Below, one piece after another: positions 41,080 through 50,165 of a stretch of DNA of 64,000 nt. This DNA comes from Streptomyces griseochromogenes (lineage in GTDB: Bacteria; Actinomycetota; Actinomycetes; Streptomycetales; Streptomycetaceae). Position 1 is the stretch's first letter. Every line of letters begins with the position of its first letter. A program made the position numbers and the translations under genes. Under the pieces are notes generated by a model. The model saw only the letters and a list, made by a program, of their open reading frames with translations. It made no database searches and had not been told where the DNA came from. The DNA lies in the NCBI RefSeq assembly GCF_001542625.1, contig NZ_CP016279.1, positions 2,418,001-2,482,000 on the forward strand, in the 5' to 3' direction.

Positions 41080-41715
41080 ATGCCGACGTCAGCCCCGCCC
41101 AAGAACCGCTTCGAGCGGCGCCGCGCCGAAACCCGTCAGGCCCTCGTCCGCGCGGCCCGGCAGATCCTCGCGGAGACCGGGGACACCAGCGCCAGCATCC
41201 AGGCCATCGCCGAGCGCGCCGATGTAGGTTTTGGATCCTTCTACAACCACTTCGAGTCCAAGACGGAGCTGTTCGACGCCGCGGTGACGGACGCCCTGGA
41301 GGAGTTCGGGCAGGTCATCGACACGCGAGTGGAAGGCGTCGACGACCCGGCCGAGCTGGTCGCGGCCGGCTTCCGGCTCACCGCCCGGATGGCCGACTCC
41401 CACCCGGAACTCATGCGGATCCTGCGCGACCGCGGCCTGTCCCACATCCACTCCGACACCGGCCTCTCCCCGCGCGCTCTGCGCGACCTGGAGATCGGCA
41501 TCGCCTCGGGCCGCTTCACCTGCGGCAACGCGACCACCGCCCTGTCCGCCCTGGGCGGCACCCTGCTGTCCCTCGTGGCTCTCAGGCTGGACCGTCCGGA
41601 CCTGGACGGCGATGAGGCCGCCTCTGACCTGGCCGAGATGGTCCTGCGCATGCTCGGCGTCCCGCCGGACGACGCCCATGAGGTCACCCGGCGCCCGCTG
41701 CCCGACCCCGCCTGA
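41080..41715 (+). CDS. TetR-family regulator of the aromatic catabolic operon (predicted)
   Basis: This 211-residue repressor has an N-terminal helix-turn-helix (SIQAIAERADVGFGSFYNHFESKTELF, about 35-62) and a helical ligand domain. It is divergent from the dioxygenase operon and flanked by paired operator-like repeats, so it probably represses that operon and itself until a pathway substrate binds. The 3' end overlaps the convergent second TetR gene by 32 bp. Confidence 0.9.
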   Translation: MPTSAPPKNRFERRRAETRQALVRAARQILAETGDTSASIQAIAERADVGFGSFYNHFESKTELFDAAVTDALEEFGQVIDTRVEGVDDPAELVAAGFRLTARMADSHPELMRILRDRGLSHIHSDTGLSPRALRDLEIGIASGRFTCGNATTALSALGGTLLSLVALRLDRPDLDGDEAASDLAEMVLRMLGVPPDDAHEVTRRPLPDPA

Positions 41716-42334
41716 CAACGTCCTGCACCTGGAGCGCAGCCGCCTGTGGTGCCACGCCGGCGGCTACGAGGAACGCAGTCGATGCAGCTTCACCCGTGGG
41801 GTCCGCCCACGGGCGCGCGGCGTTCTCCTCGGCGAGTGCCAGCACCAGTGCCTCCAGCGCCTGAGCGAGTACGGGTGCTGGAAGATGGTCCGCGAAGACG
41901 CCTTCGCGCTGACCACGTCGTAGGGTCGCGACGGCCTCTTCGCGGGCCGGTGCCACAGTGGCGCGGAACGCGTCCTCGCCCGGATGACGCCGCCCCAAGG
42001 CGATGAGCATGCGGTATTGATCGCCCACCGCCCATGCCGCCAGCACCATCCGCGTCATCGCCTCGATCGGGTCGGCATCCGTGGTACGGGCTGTGGCGAA
42101 TGCCTGCCGGAGTTCATCGCCTGCTTCCTGAGTCAGGTCGGCGATCAGCGCATGTCGGCTGGGGAAGTGTCCGTAGAAGGTGCGCCGGGCGACGCCGGCC
42201 GCCTCAGCGATGCCGTCGAGACTCGCGGCGGGGTCCTCCTGCAGTTTCTGCCGGGCGGCCACGAGGATGCGTCTGCGGTTGGACTGAGCATCCCTGCGCT
42301 GCGGAGTACGGCCCAGGGCGTCGGTCGTCTGCAT
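41684..42334 (-). CDS. TetR-family regulator
   Basis: This 216-residue protein has a helix-turn-helix near residues 38-65 (SLDGIAEAAGVARRTFYGHFPSRHALIADL) and a C-terminal ligand domain. ATG 42334 is chosen because the conserved region starts soon after. It lies downstream of, and in the same direction as, the alcohol dehydrogenase and CYP102 genes (109-bp gap), so it may have its own promoter. Its target is unknown. Confidence 0.88.
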   Translation of the reverse strand: MQTTDALGRTPQRRDAQSNRRRILVAARQKLQEDPAASLDGIAEAAGVARRTFYGHFPSRHALIADLTQEAGDELRQAFATARTTDADPIEAMTRMVLAAWAVGDQYRMLIALGRRHPGEDAFRATVAPAREEAVATLRRGQREGVFADHLPAPVLAQALEALVLALAEENAARPWADPTGEAASTAFLVAAGVAPQAAALQVQDVVRRGRAAGAG

Positions 42335-42443
42335 GGCTTCTGTCTCTTCACGGTTGCCGGAAAGCCGCGGGCGCCGGTGCTCCCTCACGCACCGGCGCCC
42401 GCTCACCCCTGCCCAGGGTGGCTTGATGTCCTGCTGACAGGCG

Positions 42444-43490
42444 TCAGGGGACGAGGATGAGGCGGATCGGGTCGCCGATCTTGTTCTCCAGACGGCTGAC
42501 CGCGTCGGCCGCGTCCACCAGCGGGATGTGGTCCGTGATGGAGGGGGCCAGGTCGAGGCGACCTGCCGCGGTCAGCCGCACCAGCTCGGAGACCGACTCG
42601 GGGCTGCCGCCGTAGTGACCGCGGACCTGCTTGCACATGTAGTTGAAGGTCAGACCCTCGGTGATGGTGAGCGGCCTGGGGGTAATGCCCACCAGGATCA
42701 GGGAGCCGCCCAGGCCGAGCACGGCGGCGGCCTGCTCGCGGACGGCGGGTACGCCGGCGCAGTCGAAGGCGAAGTCCAGGCCCCGTCCTTCGGTGGCCGC
42801 GCGGACCTGGTCGGCGAAGTCGGGGGCGGCCGGGTCCAGGGCGTAGTCGGCGCCGAAGGCCAGGGCGCGCTCGCGGGCGCTGGGCAGCGGGTCGACGGCG
42901 ATGATCGGGGCGGCGCCGACCAGGCGGGCGAGGCGTACGTTGTGGGCGCCGACTCCGCCCACGCCCCAGACGCCGACGGACTGGGCGGGACGGACGCCGG
43001 CGGTGGTGACGACGGCGGCGTAGGGCGTGGAGACCGCGTCGGGGATGATCGCGGCCTGGTCGAAGGGGAGGCTGTCGGGGATGGGGATGAGAGTGTCCTC
43101 GCGGGCGATCACGTACTCGGCCCAGCCGCCGTCATAGTCGATCCCGGCGGTGAGCATCTGGGTGCAGGGGCGGCGGCGCACGCAGCCGGCGCACTTACCG
43201 CAGGTCTTGCCGGCCTCCAGGGTGACGCGGGTGCCGACGGTCAGGCCGCGCTTGAGGTCGGGGCCGAGCGTGTGGACCACACCGGAGACCTCGTGGCCGA
43301 CGGTGACCGTGTCGGAGGTCGCGAACAGCGGGACGAGGGAGCCGTCGAGCAGGTGGACGTCGGAGAGGCATACGCCGGCGGCCTTGACCTCGATGAGGAC
43401 CTCGCCCGGACCCGGCACGGGGATCGGGACCTCTTCCACGGCGAACTTCTTGCTGTCCAGGTGGAAGCGGCCGGCGAGCATGGTGTCCAT
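42444..43490 (-). CDS. Zinc-dependent alcohol dehydrogenase (MDR family)
   Basis: This 348-residue enzyme has the catalytic-zinc ligands in GVCLSDVH and GHEVSG, a structural zinc cluster CGKCAGCVRRRPC (about 98-110) and the Rossmann motif GVWGVGGVGAHNV (about 170). It probably oxidises a primary or secondary alcohol with NAD(P)+. It follows the CYP102 gene in the same direction, so it may oxidise the hydroxylated product of that P450. Confidence 0.9.
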   Translation of the reverse strand: MDTMLAGRFHLDSKKFAVEEVPIPVPGPGEVLIEVKAAGVCLSDVHLLDGSLVPLFATSDTVTVGHEVSGVVHTLGPDLKRGLTVGTRVTLEAGKTCGKCAGCVRRRPCTQMLTAGIDYDGGWAEYVIAREDTLIPIPDSLPFDQAAIIPDAVSTPYAAVVTTAGVRPAQSVGVWGVGGVGAHNVRLARLVGAAPIIAVDPLPSARERALAFGADYALDPAAPDFADQVRAATEGRGLDFAFDCAGVPAVREQAAAVLGLGGSLILVGITPRPLTITEGLTFNYMCKQVRGHYGGSPESVSELVRLTAAGRLDLAPSITDHIPLVDAADAVSRLENKIGDPIRLILVP

Positions 43491-43653
43491 GGTGATCTGC
43501 TTTCCGTGAGCGGCACGGCCCGGTGGTTCGGGCCATGGGTGCCATGGGGTGTGTGAATGGCTGGTGGGGCCGGGAGGTGTGCGGGGGAAGCAGGACGTCC
43601 GCACGCCTCCCGGCGGCTGAGGGGGAGCGCGCCTTGACGGCGTGCGGCGGCGG

Positions 43654-46600
43654 TCAGGCGAAGACGTCCTGCTGGTAGCGCTCGTCGGCCTCGAGCTGGG
43701 CGAGCCACTGCTGGGCGGTCTCGTCGTCGCTGCCGGTCCGCTGGCAGTGGATGGCGGCGAGGGCCTCGCGGACGGCGGGGGCCATGCGGCGGCCGTCACC
43801 GCAGACGTAGATGTACGCGCCGTCCTCGATGGCCTGCCACACGGTGTCGGCGGCGTTGGCGATGGCGTTCTGCACGAACCGGGCCGGGTGGCCGGTCACC
43901 GCGGAGTAGGCGGTGTGGACCTGCGCGATCCCGGTCTGCTCCCAGTCCTGCATCTCCTGCTTGTAGAAGTAGTCGTGCTCCGGGTGGCGGCAGCCGACGA
44001 ACACCTGAGACAGGCCCACCTGGGTGCCGTTCGCGTGCTGTGTCGCCCGCTCCTCCAGGAAGCCGCGCAGCGGTGCGATGCCGGTGCCGGGGCCGATGAG
44101 GATCAGCGGAGTGGCGGGGTCGGCGGGCGGGGCGAACGTCGGGGAGGGCACGCGGACGTAGCCGTACACGACGTCTCCGGGCTCGAGGCCGGCGATGTAG
44201 GAGGAGCAGGTGCCGCGGTACTGTCCGTCACCGGACATTGCCGGGCCCTCCAGCAGGCCGACGGTCAGGCGCACGTGGCGCGGGTTGGCCGACGGGGCGG
44301 AGGAGATGGAGTAGAAGCGCGGGCGGATCGGTCCCATCATCTCCAGGAACACCGCCAGCGGCAGCTCGATGGCCTCGAAGCGCTCCAGCAGGCCCAGCAC
44401 CGAGATGCGCTTGCCGAGGATCTCCTTTTGGTAGTGCTCCTCGGCCTCCCGGGTGTCGGCCGTGTAAGCCTGGAGCTGCGGCCGGGTCCACGGGCACTGG
44501 GTGTACTCGGCGAGGGTCTGGATCTGGGAGCGGGTGGCGACGTCCTGCAGTTCCAGGAACTCGGTGAGCAGGATGCCGGCGGTGACCGGGGTGCCGACCG
44601 GCAGGTGGGTGCGGCCGCCGCCGGGCTGGTCGAGCCGGAGTACCTGGCCGTAGTCGACACCGAGTCGCCTCAGTGCGCGCTCGACCAGGGCGGCTTCGTT
44701 CTTGGCGAAGACGGCCAGGTGGTTGCCGGTGTCGTAGGTGACATTCTCGGGCAGCTCGACGGTGATGGACTTCGCGGACGGGCGCGGCGGCTCGATGGCG
44801 AAGTCCCACAGGCCGGTCGCGTCGGCCACGAGCTCCTCGTTGGCCACCACCGTGAGCGGGTATGCCTGCTCGGAGACGATGGCGGGGCGCACGTCGGACT
44901 CGGTGAGCAGCTGGACCTGGTAGCGGGGGCCGCTCGCCTGGGAGGTGTCGGCGGCGTACTCCTCGGCCAGGGTGGCCCACAGGATGTCCATCCACCGCGT
45001 GGCCATGCCGTCGAAGTCACCGGCGGCGTCCGCGATACCGCGCTCGACGACCGGGGTGGCGCCGGCCGCCAGCAGACCTTCCTCGATCCGCTTGGGGAAT
45101 GCCTGGTAGGTGGCCACCCACTGGGTGTTGCCGGCGCCCAGCAGCGCGAACCGCACGTTCGCCAGTGAACCCTGGGGCAGCCCGGTGGCGAGCAGGTCGT
45201 CGAAGCGCTGGGCGTTGTCGGGAGCCTTGCCGTTGTAGCTGGCCGCCACGACGACGAGCAGGCCCTCGGTGGGCAGGTTGTCACCCAGTTCGTCCAGGCT
45301 CATCAGCGTGGTGCCGAAGCCGGAGCGCTCACCGCGGTCGGCGATGGTGCGGGCCAGGTCCTCGCACGAGCCGAGGCTGGAGCCGTAGGCCACGGTCAGG
45401 TTCACCCCGACACCGCTGACCGCTGCCTGCGACTGCGTGTCGCCGGTCCGCAGGTCGGCGGCGCCGAAGACGGTCCGCTGGTGCTCCTGACGCCTGCGGA
45501 CGACCAGCTGGAAGTCGCCGGGCTTGCGCGTCAGCGCCTCGCGGACGTCCATCTTGTAGTCAGTGGTGTCGGAGAACCTGAACTTCTGCAGTACCAGTGC
45601 GAGGGCCAGGCGGGCCTCGGTGAGCGCGAACTGGCGGCCGATGCACGCACGCACACCGTTGCCGAACGGCTTGTAGGCGTGCGGGTGCTGCTCGGCGCGG
45701 TTCTCCGGCAGCCACCGGTCGATGTCGAACTCCTCCGGGCGGTCCCACGCCTTGGGGTGGGAGTGCAGTGCGCCCATGAGGATGTTGGCCCTGGTTCCCT
45801 TCTTCAGCTCGTACCGGTCGCCGATGACGGTGTCGTCGATGGGTGCCTTGGCGATCAGCGGGATGGGCGCCCACAGGCGCAGGGTCTCCTCCAGGATCCG
45901 CGGGATGACGTCGAGCTGCATGATGGTGTCGTAGTCCGGGACCGTGTCACCGGGTAGCAGGCGGTCCACCTCGGCGTACGCCTGCGCCAGGACGTGCGGG
46001 TTGCGCATCAGCGAGTACGTGGCGAACGACAGCAGGCCACTGGTCGTCTCGTGACCGGCGATCAGGAAGGTCACCACCTGGTCGCGGACGTTCTCGTCCG
46101 CGAGCAGCTCGCCGGTCTCCGGGTCGGTGGCCTCCAGCATCAGGCCCAGCAGGTCCTCCTCGCCGGTGCCCTTCCCCTCGCGGCGCTCCTTGATCACGCT
46201 CTCGACCAGGTCGCGCATCAGCTGGATGTTCTCGCGGTACTTCCTGTCGTCCGCCTTGCGGAGCCTGGTCATCATCGGCAGTTCCTGGGAGCGCCGCATC
46301 GACTCGATCAGCGCCTCCAGCAGCGAGTTGAGGAAGGGGTGCAGCTCCTCCTTGTCGAAGGACTGGAAGCGGTAGCCGAACCCGGACAGGGCGATGGTGT
46401 CCAGGGTGAGCCGGGTGTAGTCGTCGGTGATGGCGACCGGCTGACCCTCCCGGCTCTCCCACTTGCCGACGAGGTTCTGGGCGATCTCCAGCATCTGCCC
46501 GTAGTAGGTCTTCATGGCCCGCTGGCTGAAGGCCGGCAGCAGGATCCGGTGGGCCATGGCCCATTCCTCTTCGTGCTGGTGGGCTGTGAACAGGCCCGCC

Positions 46601-46875
46601 CCCGTGTAGTCCCGCACATGGCTCAGCGGCGTCTTCTCGATCTGCTTGAAGAACCGCGTCTCGTCGCACACCTCGGCCACCAGGTCCGGGTCGTAGACGA
46701 AGACCTGCTCGATGCCGGCGATGTCCATGCCGTAGATGCCCTCGGGGAACTGCTTGGACAGCTCGTTGAAGTACTCCACGGGGTTGGTGTCGGGGATCTG
46801 CGGCGTGTAGCCGAGCAGGGGGATCCCGCGCGGGGACCGGATGGGGCGAAGGCCGTTCGCGGAGTGCGTGGTCAT
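43654..46875 (-). CDS. Self-sufficient cytochrome P450-reductase fusion, CYP102 (P450-BM3) family
   Basis: This 1073-residue protein has an N-terminal P450 domain (about 1-475): I-helix LIAGHETTSG, ExxR in EETLRLW, and heme loop FGNGVRACIG with Cys411. A Phe equivalent to BM3 Phe87 (GAGLFTAH) and the RILLPAFSQRAMK region are present. A flavodoxin-like FMN domain (about 500-640; YGSSLGSCEDLA) and an FAD/NADPH reductase domain (about 680-1073; RPRFYSIS, GPGTGIAPLRGFLEER) follow. Such enzymes hydroxylate fatty acids near the omega end using NADPH. GAGGAG precedes the ATG at 46875. It is divergent from a TetR gene, like other CYP102 genes that sit beside fatty-acid-responsive TetR repressors (Bm3R1, FatR). 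Confidence 0.95.
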   Translation of the reverse strand: MTTHSANGLRPIRSPRGIPLLGYTPQIPDTNPVEYFNELSKQFPEGIYGMDIAGIEQVFVYDPDLVAEVCDETRFFKQIEKTPLSHVRDYTGAGLFTAHQHEEEWAMAHRILLPAFSQRAMKTYYGQMLEIAQNLVGKWESREGQPVAITDDYTRLTLDTIALSGFGYRFQSFDKEELHPFLNSLLEALIESMRRSQELPMMTRLRKADDRKYRENIQLMRDLVESVIKERREGKGTGEEDLLGLMLEATDPETGELLADENVRDQVVTFLIAGHETTSGLLSFATYSLMRNPHVLAQAYAEVDRLLPGDTVPDYDTIMQLDVIPRILEETLRLWAPIPLIAKAPIDDTVIGDRYELKKGTRANILMGALHSHPKAWDRPEEFDIDRWLPENRAEQHPHAYKPFGNGVRACIGRQFALTEARLALALVLQKFRFSDTTDYKMDVREALTRKPGDFQLVVRRRQEHQRTVFGAADLRTGDTQSQAAVSGVGVNLTVAYGSSLGSCEDLARTIADRGERSGFGTTLMSLDELGDNLPTEGLLVVVAASYNGKAPDNAQRFDDLLATGLPQGSLANVRFALLGAGNTQWVATYQAFPKRIEEGLLAAGATPVVERGIADAAGDFDGMATRWMDILWATLAEEYAADTSQASGPRYQVQLLTESDVRPAIVSEQAYPLTVVANEELVADATGLWDFAIEPPRPSAKSITVELPENVTYDTGNHLAVFAKNEAALVERALRRLGVDYGQVLRLDQPGGGRTHLPVGTPVTAGILLTEFLELQDVATRSQIQTLAEYTQCPWTRPQLQAYTADTREAEEHYQKEILGKRISVLGLLERFEAIELPLAVFLEMMGPIRPRFYSISSAPSANPRHVRLTVGLLEGPAMSGDGQYRGTCSSYIAGLEPGDVVYGYVRVPSPTFAPPADPATPLILIGPGTGIAPLRGFLEERATQHANGTQVGLSQVFVGCRHPEHDYFYKQEMQDWEQTGIAQVHTAYSAVTGHPARFVQNAIANAADTVWQAIEDGAYIYVCGDGRRMAPAVREALAAIHCQRTGSDDETAQQWLAQLEADERYQQDVFA

Positions 46876-46957
46876 GTCTTGCTCCTCTGCGCAGAGGGGG
46901 TGGAGGGGGGTGGGCAAGGGCGCGCTGTGCGGGTCGATGCTGTGGCGCCGTACAGAA

Positions 46958-46995
46958 ACATACACTGTATGGAATTAGTACCGTACGAGGTATGG
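46958..46995. promoter_or_regulatory. CYP102-proximal operator pair (CCRTAC-N3-GTAYGG)
   Basis: ACATACACTGTATGG (46958-46972) and CCGTACGAGGTATGG (46981-46995) are 15-bp palindromic sites, 23 bp from start to start. They lie 80-120 bp upstream of the CYP102 start codon. Two further pairs of the same motif occur in the window. They are probably binding sites of the divergent TetR protein. Confidence 0.75.
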
Positions 46996-47046
46996 AAACC
47001 GGGCGCAACCCCGGCGTGCAGGCCAGTGCTGTGATTCAGGTCATTT

Positions 47047-47084
47047 CCATACGACGTACGGAACTGATATCGTACGCAGTATGG
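47047..47084. promoter_or_regulatory. TetR-proximal operator pair (CCRTAC-N3-GTAYGG)
   Basis: CCATACGACGTACGG (47047-47061) and TCGTACGCAGTATGG (47070-47084) repeat the motif of the CYP102-side pair with the same 23-bp spacing. The second site contains the ATG of the TetR gene (47081-47083), so a bound repressor would block its own transcription start or initiation. Autoregulation is strongly suggested. Confidence 0.78.
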
Positions 47085-47782
47085 AAAAGAAGGTGAGGCG
47101 TCCCCCGCGGGGAACGAGGAAGAGGGACGTGCCTCTGACCGAGGCCGGGATCTATGCCGCCGCCCTGCGGCTGATCGACGCGGACGGTGTCGAGGCGCTC
47201 ACCATGCGCAAACTCGCCACCGAGCTCGACGCGAACCCGATGTCGCTGTACCACCACGTGCCGAACAAGGAAGCGGTGCTGCGTGGCGTGACACGAATGG
47301 TCGGCGCCCAGTTCCGGACCGTGACGCTTGAGGACGCGCCTTGGCAGGAGCGCATCCGCCTGCTCGCGACGGACTTCCGTACGCTGGCGCACCGTCACCC
47401 CGAGCTGCTGGCCTACTCGTTCAGCCACCAGCCGGACTTCATTCAGCCCGACGACCCGTTCTGGACCACGCTCACCGCGATCGTGGAGGCTGCCGGGGTT
47501 CCGCAGTCAGATGTCTCGGAGATCGCGGCGCTGATAGTCGCCGTCGTCATCGGCGTCCTCGCCGCCGAACTCAACGGCTCGCTCCACCAGTGGTCGACCC
47601 TCAAGCCCCCCGGCTTTGGCGACGGTGAAGACGGTGACGGGGAGGCTGACCCCGATTCTGCGGACACAGCTCCTGAAGGCCCTGACCAGGACCACATGTT
47701 CCGCCTCGTGATGGACACGCTCATCACGGGCCTGGAAAGCCGGCTCACCGGCGATCGTGACGGCCCGGACGCCGGTGTTTGA
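47081..47782 (+). CDS. TetR-family regulator divergent from CYP102
   Basis: This 233-residue protein has a basic N-terminus, a helix-turn-helix near 40-65 (TMRKLATELDANPMSLYHHVPNKEAVLRG) and a TetR_C-type ligand domain. An acidic Gly/Asp insert lies near 180-205 (GFGDGEDGDGEADPDSADTAPEGP). The start codon lies inside one of four CCRTAC-N3-GTAYGG sites. Predicted to repress itself, CYP102 and the 50.6-kb divergent pair; by analogy with Bm3R1/FatR the inducer may be a fatty acid or related lipid. Confidence 0.9.
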   Translation: MEKKVRRPPRGTRKRDVPLTEAGIYAAALRLIDADGVEALTMRKLATELDANPMSLYHHVPNKEAVLRGVTRMVGAQFRTVTLEDAPWQERIRLLATDFRTLAHRHPELLAYSFSHQPDFIQPDDPFWTTLTAIVEAAGVPQSDVSEIAALIVAVVIGVLAAELNGSLHQWSTLKPPGFGDGEDGDGEADPDSADTAPEGPDQDHMFRLVMDTLITGLESRLTGDRDGPDAGV

Positions 47783-47826
47783 GCCACACCTTCTGAGATG
47801 CGCGAGGTGTATCGGGAGACCGCCTC

Positions 47827-48708
47827 TTGGAGCTGCGTGCGGGGCGCGGGCTGCTGGTGATCGCGCTCGCACTGATCGTGGTCATCACCGTGACGGACCT
47901 CGGCATAGGCACCAGTGTTCATCTGGGCCCGTTGCTGCTCATCGCGCCGACACTGACTGCCTCCTTCGCCGGTCCGCGGCTGACCGCTCTGGTCGGGGCT
48001 CTGGCACAGGCAGCCCTGGTGATCATCTCGGTCTTCCAGGGCGGTCTGACCACGACGAATCACGTGGCGCAGCTCATCGCCCTGGCGGTGCTGTCGGCTC
48101 TGGTGGTCTTCATCACCTACGTGCGGGAGCCGCGTGCCCGGGAGCTGAGCCGGGTGCGGTCGGTGGCCGAGACGGCACAGCGGATGCTGCTGCGGCCTCC
48201 ACCCCGACGGATCGGACCCTGGAGGGTGGCCTGGCTGTATCTGGCCGCCGAGGACGAGGCCCAGATCGGGGGAGACCTGTTGGCGGTCGCCCGCGCTGAT
48301 CACCCCTGCACCCGGGTGCTCATCGGCGACGTGCGGGGCCATGGGCTGGCCTCCATCGGCGAGGCATCAGTGGTGATGGGCGCGTTCCGTGAGGGCGCTC
48401 AAACGGCCGCACCGACCCGTTCACCTTGGAACCGGGCGACATGCTGCTGCTCTACACCAACGGCGTGATCGAAGCCCGCTCACCGACCGGAGCCTTCTAG
48501 CCGCGCGCCGAACGGGGTCGCCTCCTTCCCCGCCTCAAGCCCCGACGCTCTGCTGCACCGCCTTCACCGCGACCTGCTCGAACACACCGGTGAGCAGCTC
48601 ACCGACGACGCCGCGTTCCTGATCATCGAACGCACCCCCTCGCGCCATCTGCACCGGCCGCACCTCATGTCCCATGCCGGCGGATCTCTCCCGTCCACGA
48701 CCGGCTGA
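47827..48708 (+). pseudogene. Decayed PP2C/SpoIIE-type serine phosphatase
   Basis: The intact part (TTG start, 47827 to about 48400) encodes about four membrane segments and the start of a PP2C domain (AQIGGDLLAVARAD, IGDVRGHGLASIGEASVVMGAFREGA). Then about 60-70 residues of the domain are missing. A shifted frame resumes with PFTLEPGDMLLLYTNGVIEARSPTGAF followed by TAG, where TAC (Tyr) is usual. A third frame gives the normal C-terminus (DLLEHTGEQLTDDAAFLIIERT) to a stop at 48706-48708. An internal deletion, a nonsense change and a frameshift make it non-functional. Confidence 0.85.
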
Positions 48709-49111
48709 CCGTAACCGCCGTCCCCGCCGGGTGGCGCAGTCACGGGGAGCGCGAGCGTGGGCGAACCTGTCGTCCGGTCCCCTGAGCACGTTCTGCGGAT
48801 TCGTCACCCTGCGAGCCGCATTTCGTCGGTTGTCGATGAGCGAACCGCCGTTGCGCGGTGCGCTGCGGCTGGATGGGCACCGGATCTCCTCGCCATCGTG
48901 ATCGCCGTCCGTCGAGCCGTTCACCGTGCCCGAGAGCACTCTGGCTGTAGTGACCACATCCCGCGTGGCCGCCGCTCGGCTGACGGACCGACCGCCACCG
49001 CCGGCCTCGCCGACTGCGTCCAGGGACCCTGCCGACTGGTGCGCGCCTTGGCCGAGTGACGCGCGTCGGATGCCGGCGCTTTCGGCCGCGTCACTCGTCG
49101 CAGGACGGCCG
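48709..49111. other. Intergenic stretch with no recognised gene
   Basis: About 400 bp between the phosphatase pseudogene and the NIPSNAP gene. Several frames are open, but none shows a ribosome binding site or a recognisable protein. It probably contains more decayed coding sequence. Nothing can be assigned. Confidence 0.5.
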
Positions 49112-49441
49112 TCAGCGCAAGGGCGAGTCCACGGTGGGCGTCAGCAGGATCTCGTCGAGGCCGACGATCTGGCCGATGTCGAAACCCTCCATGTCCGCGC
49201 GGAATTCAGGACTCGACAGGTACGCCTCCAGCCGCTCCCGCACGGCGTCGGCATCCCTGTAGGAAACGAGGGCGTAGAGCCGGGGGGTCTCGTTTCCGGG
49301 TGCTGCGGGCACCGTCCAGACGCCGTGGGTGGTGATCCGGTGCTTGGCCATACCGGGAATGTGCTGGGCCCAGATCTTCTCGTAGGCGGAGAGCGCGTCG
49401 GGGCTGCGCAGGGTGTAGACACGGAGCTGGTACTGGGGCAT
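49112..49441 (-). CDS. NIPSNAP family protein
   Basis: This 109-residue protein matches the NIPSNAP ferredoxin-like fold (MPQYQLRVYTLRSPDALSAYEKIWAQHIPGMAKH ... YLSSPEFRADMEGFDI). Small bacterial NIPSNAP proteins often accompany oxidative or aromatic metabolism; no precise reaction is known. The ATG at 49441 follows AAGGAA. It is 40 bp downstream of the SsgA-like gene on the same strand. Confidence 0.88.
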   Translation of the reverse strand: MPQYQLRVYTLRSPDALSAYEKIWAQHIPGMAKHRITTHGVWTVPAAPGNETPRLYALVSYRDADAVRERLEAYLSSPEFRADMEGFDIGQIVGLDEILLTPTVDSPLR

Positions 49442-49481
49442 GACGCTGGTTCCTTTGCTTTGGAGATTGGATGGTCGGCGG

Positions 49482-49904
49482 TCAGCCGTGGGGGAGCAGG
49501 TGTGCCAGTTCGGCATCCCAGTCGATGTGTCCGGACTCGGTCCCCCGTGGCACCAGAGCCTCCGTGTCCTGAAGGAAGGCCGTGAGGTCCCGCACGGGGA
49601 CCTCGAGCAAGGCGGTGCCGGCGGAGGACCCGAGGGCCATGTACATCGACTGGTCGCCCCGCCCCGCGGCCGACCAGATCCGGACGTCCGCGTGGCCTGC
49701 GGAGCCCTTCAGGCCATCAGTCAGGAGATCCCGCCCCAGAATCCATTCGACCGGCTCGTGACAGTCGACGAAGAAGCCGGCACGGACGACGTAGGGATCA
49801 GTGGGCTCGTACCGCAGACGTGCGCAGAGGGGCAATGAGTAGGCGTGCGAGACGACCAGCTCCACGGCCATCCGCCGCTCTACGGCCTTCAAGGACTTCT
49901 TCAT
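49482..49904 (-). CDS. SsgA/SsgB-like protein (SALP), sporulation and cell-division family
   Basis: This 140-residue protein has the SALP pattern: SLPLCARLRYEPTDPYVVRAGFFVD, VEWILGRDLLTDGL, DVRIWSA and TALLEVPVRDLTAFLQDTEALVPRGTES. SALPs occur only in sporulating actinomycetes and help place FtsZ or control spore-wall formation. This copy sits in an accessory region, so it is probably a strain-specific paralogue rather than ssgA or ssgB. The ATG at 49904 follows GGAAAG. Confidence 0.9.
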   Translation of the reverse strand: MKKSLKAVERRMAVELVVSHAYSLPLCARLRYEPTDPYVVRAGFFVDCHEPVEWILGRDLLTDGLKGSAGHADVRIWSAAGRGDQSMYMALGSSAGTALLEVPVRDLTAFLQDTEALVPRGTESGHIDWDAELAHLLPHG

Positions 49905-50165
49905 GATGGACTTTCCGCTCCTGGGTGTGGTTCGGCGGCGCCTCACGCCGGCCTGTGGTGAAGGCGCAGCGGGGGCGGAGGCGGCGGTACAGCAGGCCGC
50001 GGGCGCCGGACGGCACCGGTGCACCGCACGATGAGTGGCGCGGGGCGGCACTCACTCGGCAGGCGGGCGAGGCGCCGGCCCACGGGACACCGGGCGTCTC
50101 CGTGCCGCCGGCAGGGACCGGGCCGAGGGCACGGCCCGATCCCACGGCCTCGGCCGGTACCCGTC

